A DNA stretch of 64,000 nucleotides. Origin: Salinivirgaceae bacterium (GTDB lineage Bacteria > Bacteroidota > Bacteroidia > Bacteroidales > SZUA-534). The DNA is taken from positions 1 to 64,000 of the forward strand of contig JAFYYA010000086.1 in NCBI GenBank assembly GCA_017557785.1. The letters are read 5' to 3'. Position 1 is the stretch's first letter. Every line of letters begins with the position of its first letter. Below are positions 61,522 through 64,000 of this stretch, in pieces. Both the position numbers and the translations under genes were made by a program. The notes beneath the pieces are model-generated. The model did no database searches. It saw only the letters and a program-made list of their open reading frames with translations, and was not told the origin of the DNA.

Positions 61522-61908
61522 TTAAATCAACTTGTCGATAATTTCGAGCAACTTATTGATATTCACAGGTTTGCTTACAAATCCATCGAAGTGCGTGTTC
61601 GGATAATCGGAAAGGTTAATCTCGTTCTCGTAGCACGTTTGCGCAACCACAGGGATGGTTGGTCGCATTTTTTTGATGGATTCTGTGGCTTCAATGCCAT
61701 TGATGCCCGGCATTCGTATATCCATCAGTATCAAGTTGATGTTTGGGTTGCTATTGACAATGTCGATGGCAGCCTGTCCGTTTGTGGCCCTTACCAAAGT
61801 GGCGTTGGCCGACATCAGCACGCGCTCAAGAAACATATAGTTGATTTCTTCATCTTCGGCGATTAAAATCGTCTTTCCGCGCCAGTTGTATTCTTTGTCT
61901 ATAAGCAT
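61522..61908 (-). CDS. Single-domain response regulator
   Basis: A 128-residue receiver domain. Acidic pair in TILIAEDEEIN, phospho-acceptor Asp in LILMDIRMPGING, Thr in VVAQTCYE and Lys in DGFVSKPVNI. No output domain is attached, as in CheY-like or hybrid-kinase partner proteins. No histidine kinase is in the window. It converges with the alanine-dehydrogenase-like gene 17 bases away. Confidence 0.94.
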   Translation of the reverse strand: MLIDKEYNWRGKTILIAEDEEINYMFLERVLMSANATLVRATNGQAAIDIVNSNPNINLILMDIRMPGINGIEATESIKKMRPTIPVVAQTCYENEINLSDYPNTHFDGFVSKPVNINKLLEIIDKLI

Positions 61909-62109
61909 AGTCGAACAAAATTTTCCCCAAATTAACTAAAAAAAGTTTAGTATGGTCGCATTTGACTGATTTTTTTGAGTTTGCCATCGATTTTTTTTCT
62001 GATTATCGATGTCTGTTAATCGCTTTCCACCACGAATTGCAGCAATTATAGCAGTACTTAATTCAAGAAATCTTTTTGCGCGACCAATCGCCATCTGCCA
62101 ATAATTGAC

Positions 62110-62117
62110 TAACTTTG
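62110..62117 (+). promoter_or_regulatory. Promoter -7 element of uvrA
   Basis: TAACTTTG, 21 bases before the uvrA ATG at 62139. Confidence 0.55.
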
Positions 62118-62138
62118 TCCGCTTTTTACAACAGTTGT

Positions 62139-64000
62139 ATGGTTAAAAGTGATGTAATTGAAAATGAGGATTTTATCCGCGTATATGGTGCGCGTGAGCA
62201 CAATCTGAAAAACATTGATGTCGCCATTCCGCGCAACAAACTCACCGTCATCACGGGTTTGAGCGGCAGCGGAAAGTCGTCGCTTGCGTTCGACACCATT
62301 TATGCCGAGGGACAGCGCCGCTACATCGAGACTTTTTCGGCCTACGCGCGTCAGTTTTTGGGCGGTTTGGACCGTCCCGATGTGGATAAAATCACAGGTT
62401 TGAGCCCCGTCATTTCAATTGAGCAGAAAACCACCAACAAGAATCCGCGGTCTACAGTTGGCACAACCACAGAGATTTACGACTTTCTGCGACTGCTTTT
62501 CGCCCGTGCTGGCGAGGCCTATTCGTACAACACTGGCAAAAAGATGGTCAAGTACACCGACGACCAAATTATCGATATCATTATCAGCAAGATGGCGGGG
62601 CAGAAAATCTACCTTATGGCACCGCTCATCAAGGGGCGTAAGGGCCACTACAAGGAACTTTTCGACCAACTTCTGCGCAAAGGCTATCTCTACGCGCGCG
62701 TCAACGGCAAGATTACCGACTTGACTGCAGGAATGCGTCTCGACCGCTATAAAACCCATAATATTGAGGTAGTTATCGACAAACTGAAAGTTGATGAGAA
62801 AGACCGCAAGCGGCTGGCCGAATCGTTGAACACCGCAATGAAGGAAGGCCAAGGTGTGGTGCTTGTGCAAAACGCTGACACTGAAGAAGAAAACTTCTAC
62901 AGCCGCCACCTAATGTGCCCCGAAACAGGGCTGTCGTACAACGAGCCTGCGCCGCACACATTCTCGTTCAACTCGCCCGTGGGCGCTTGCCCGCATTGCA
63001 AGGGTTTAGGTGTTGTAAATAAGATAGATATCGACAAGGTGATACCCAATCGTCAGTTGAGCATCAAAAACGGTGGTATTCTGCCGCTAGGCAAGTATCG
63101 CAATGCGATGATATTCTGGCAGTTGGAAGCGATTGCCGATAAATTCAAGTTCAAACTCGACACGCCCATCTGCGACATTCCCGAGGAGGCGCTCGACGTA
63201 GTTCTGAACGGAAGCGACGAACCTTTCAAACTGCTGAACACACCATTGGGCAACTCATCGAACTATTTTTTGAGTTTTCCTGGCGTTATTTCAATGTTGC
63301 AAGACATCACCACCGACGAAGTTACCGAGGACAAGCAGAATCCGATGCAAAACTTTGTGAAACAGTGCGTTTGCCCCGAATGTAACGGGGCGCGATTGAA
63401 CCGCGAGGCGCTGCATTTCAAAATCGATGAGAAAAATATTGCCGAACTCTCGAATATGGACATCAAGAGCCTGTACGCCTGGCTCGACGGTCTTGAAGAC
63501 CGCTTGAGCGACAAGCAGCGCGCCATTTCCGCCGAGATTCTGAAGGAAATCCGCAGCCGTTTGGGCTTTTTGGTCAAGGTTGGGCTCGATTATCTGTCGC
63601 TCAACCGCAGTTCGCGCAGCCTGTCGGGCGGTGAGAGTCAGCGAATTAGACTGGCCACGCAAATTGGCTCGCAACTCGTCAACGTGCTCTACATTCTCGA
63701 CGAGCCGTCAATCGGTCTGCACCAACGTGACAACCGCAAACTCATTGAATCACTGAAAGAACTGCGCGACATCGGCAACACCGTGATTGTTGTTGAGCAC
63801 GACAAGGATATGATGCTGGCCGCTGACCACGTGATTGATATTGGCCCGTTTGCTGGCCGTCGGGGCGGAAATGTGGTGAGCGAGGGCGCGCCATACGAGA
63901 TTCTGAAATCTGACTCACTCACAGCGCAATACCTTAACGGAACGCGCAAAATTGAGATACCAAAAAAGCGCCGCAAAGGCAACGGATTGTCGATTGTGCT
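62139..64000 (+). CDS. uvrA: UvrABC system protein A, 3' end outside the window
   Basis: About 620 of an expected 940 residues are present; the frame is open to the last base. It shows the N-terminal Walker [30 protein letters not shown], the zinc-binding CPHCKG and CPECNGARL, and the first signature [17 protein letters not shown] with [13 protein letters not shown]. UvrA is the damage-recognition ATPase of nucleotide excision repair. The start [20 protein letters not shown] follows a TAACTTTG element by 21 bases. Nothing suggests truncation other than the window edge. Confidence 0.97.
   Translation, partial: MVKSDVIENEDFIRVYGAREHNLKNIDVAIPRNKLTVITGLSGSGKSSLAFDTIYAEGQRRYIETFSAYARQFLGGLDRPDVDKITGLSPVISIEQKTTNKNPRSTVGTTTEIYDFLRLLFARAGEAYSYNTGKKMVKYTDDQIIDIIISKMAGQKIYLMAPLIKGRKGHYKELFDQLLRKGYLYARVNGKITDLTAGMRLDRYKTHNIEVVIDKLKVDEKDRKRLAESLNTAMKEGQGVVLVQNADTEEENFYSRHLMCPETGLSYNEPAPHTFSFNSPVGACPHCKGLGVVNKIDIDKVIPNRQLSIKNGGILPLGKYRNAMIFWQLEAIADKFKFKLDTPICDIPEEALDVVLNGSDEPFKLLNTPLGNSSNYFLSFPGVISMLQDITTDEVTEDKQNPMQNFVKQCVCPECNGARLNREALHFKIDEKNIAELSNMDIKSLYAWLDGLEDRLSDKQRAISAEILKEIRSRLGFLVKVGLDYLSLNRSSRSLSGGESQRIRLATQIGSQLVNVLYILDEPSIGLHQRDNRKLIESLKELRDIGNTVIVVEHDKDMMLAADHVIDIGPFAGRRGGNVVSEGAPYEILKSDSLTAQYLNGTRKIEIPKKRRKGNGLSIV

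Overview
The window reads as chromosomal DNA of a member of the Bacteroidota, most likely order Bacteroidales. The evidence is: many promoters with the Bacteroidota -7 element TAnnTTTG; two kinds of type IX secretion C-terminal sorting domain (type A on the BspA-like protein ending at 8034, type B on the protein at 13517-14965); lineage families such as DUF4293, DUF4290, DUF5606, DUF2490 and FISUMP lipoproteins; and few strong Shine-Dalgarno sequences. No rRNA, tRNA, CRISPR array, phage or transposase was found. I cannot name a species.

Layout. 1-4126: the end of a probable VTC-type polyphosphate polymerase, then DUF4956, DUF2490, DUF4293 and TPR proteins, all on +. 4195-8034: a 1279-residue secreted leucine-rich-repeat protein with a palindromic repeat inside its last exported domain and a second copy as its terminator. 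8126-12527: rpe, an eIF1/SUI1-like factor coupled to a SNF2 helicase, and a 38-residue basic peptide gene. 12605-16302 (minus): argH, a T9SS type-B protein and a tRNA-dihydrouridine synthase in one tight operon. 16435-21341: a possible 48-residue membrane peptide, rpmE2, an outer-membrane barrel, yidC and an alpha-oxoamine synthase. 21527-27206: FISUMP lipoprotein, NUDIX, tmk, a BlaI/M56 sensor pair and a beta-barrel. 27290-34780: ruvB, a sodium symporter, a chimeric gene, an SDR, a large TPR protein and folC. 34784-38430 (minus): an M23 endopeptidase and a transglutaminase-like protein with matching N-terminal stalks. 38627-41061: a lipoprotein, then a DUF4143 ATPase flanked by direct repeats, then an AT-rich orphan. 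41538-50187: gdhA, ispF, DUF486, DUF4290, a tcdA/tatD/thioesterase operon, a candidate small RNA, TauE, membrane proteins and serB. 50555-64000: a secreted repeat protein, DUF5606, pnp/rpsO, folA, an EF-hand membrane protein, rnhA/purN, tsaE, an LRR protein, an alanine-dehydrogenase-like protein, a response regulator and the first two thirds of uvrA.

Most of the content is housekeeping: translation and RNA decay (rpmE2, rpsO, pnp, dus, tsaE, tcdA), DNA repair (ruvB, uvrA), nucleotide and folate supply (tmk, purN, folA, folC), amino-acid metabolism (argH, gdhA, serB), isoprenoids (ispF) and envelope assembly (yidC). The parts worth a second look are: the chimeric gene at 29819-30187, made from the front of the downstream TPR gene and the back of a pyridoxamine-phosphate-oxidase-like gene; the repeat-flanked ATPase module at 39191-40582 with two tandem 29-bp palindromes in its leader; a promoter-to-terminator transcription unit with no ORF at 46719-46831; the M23/transglutaminase pair; the EF-hand membrane protein; and an alanine-dehydrogenase homologue whose catalytic His and Asp are both replaced. 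I did not find a complete new multi-gene defence or metabolic system that the sequence alone would prove.
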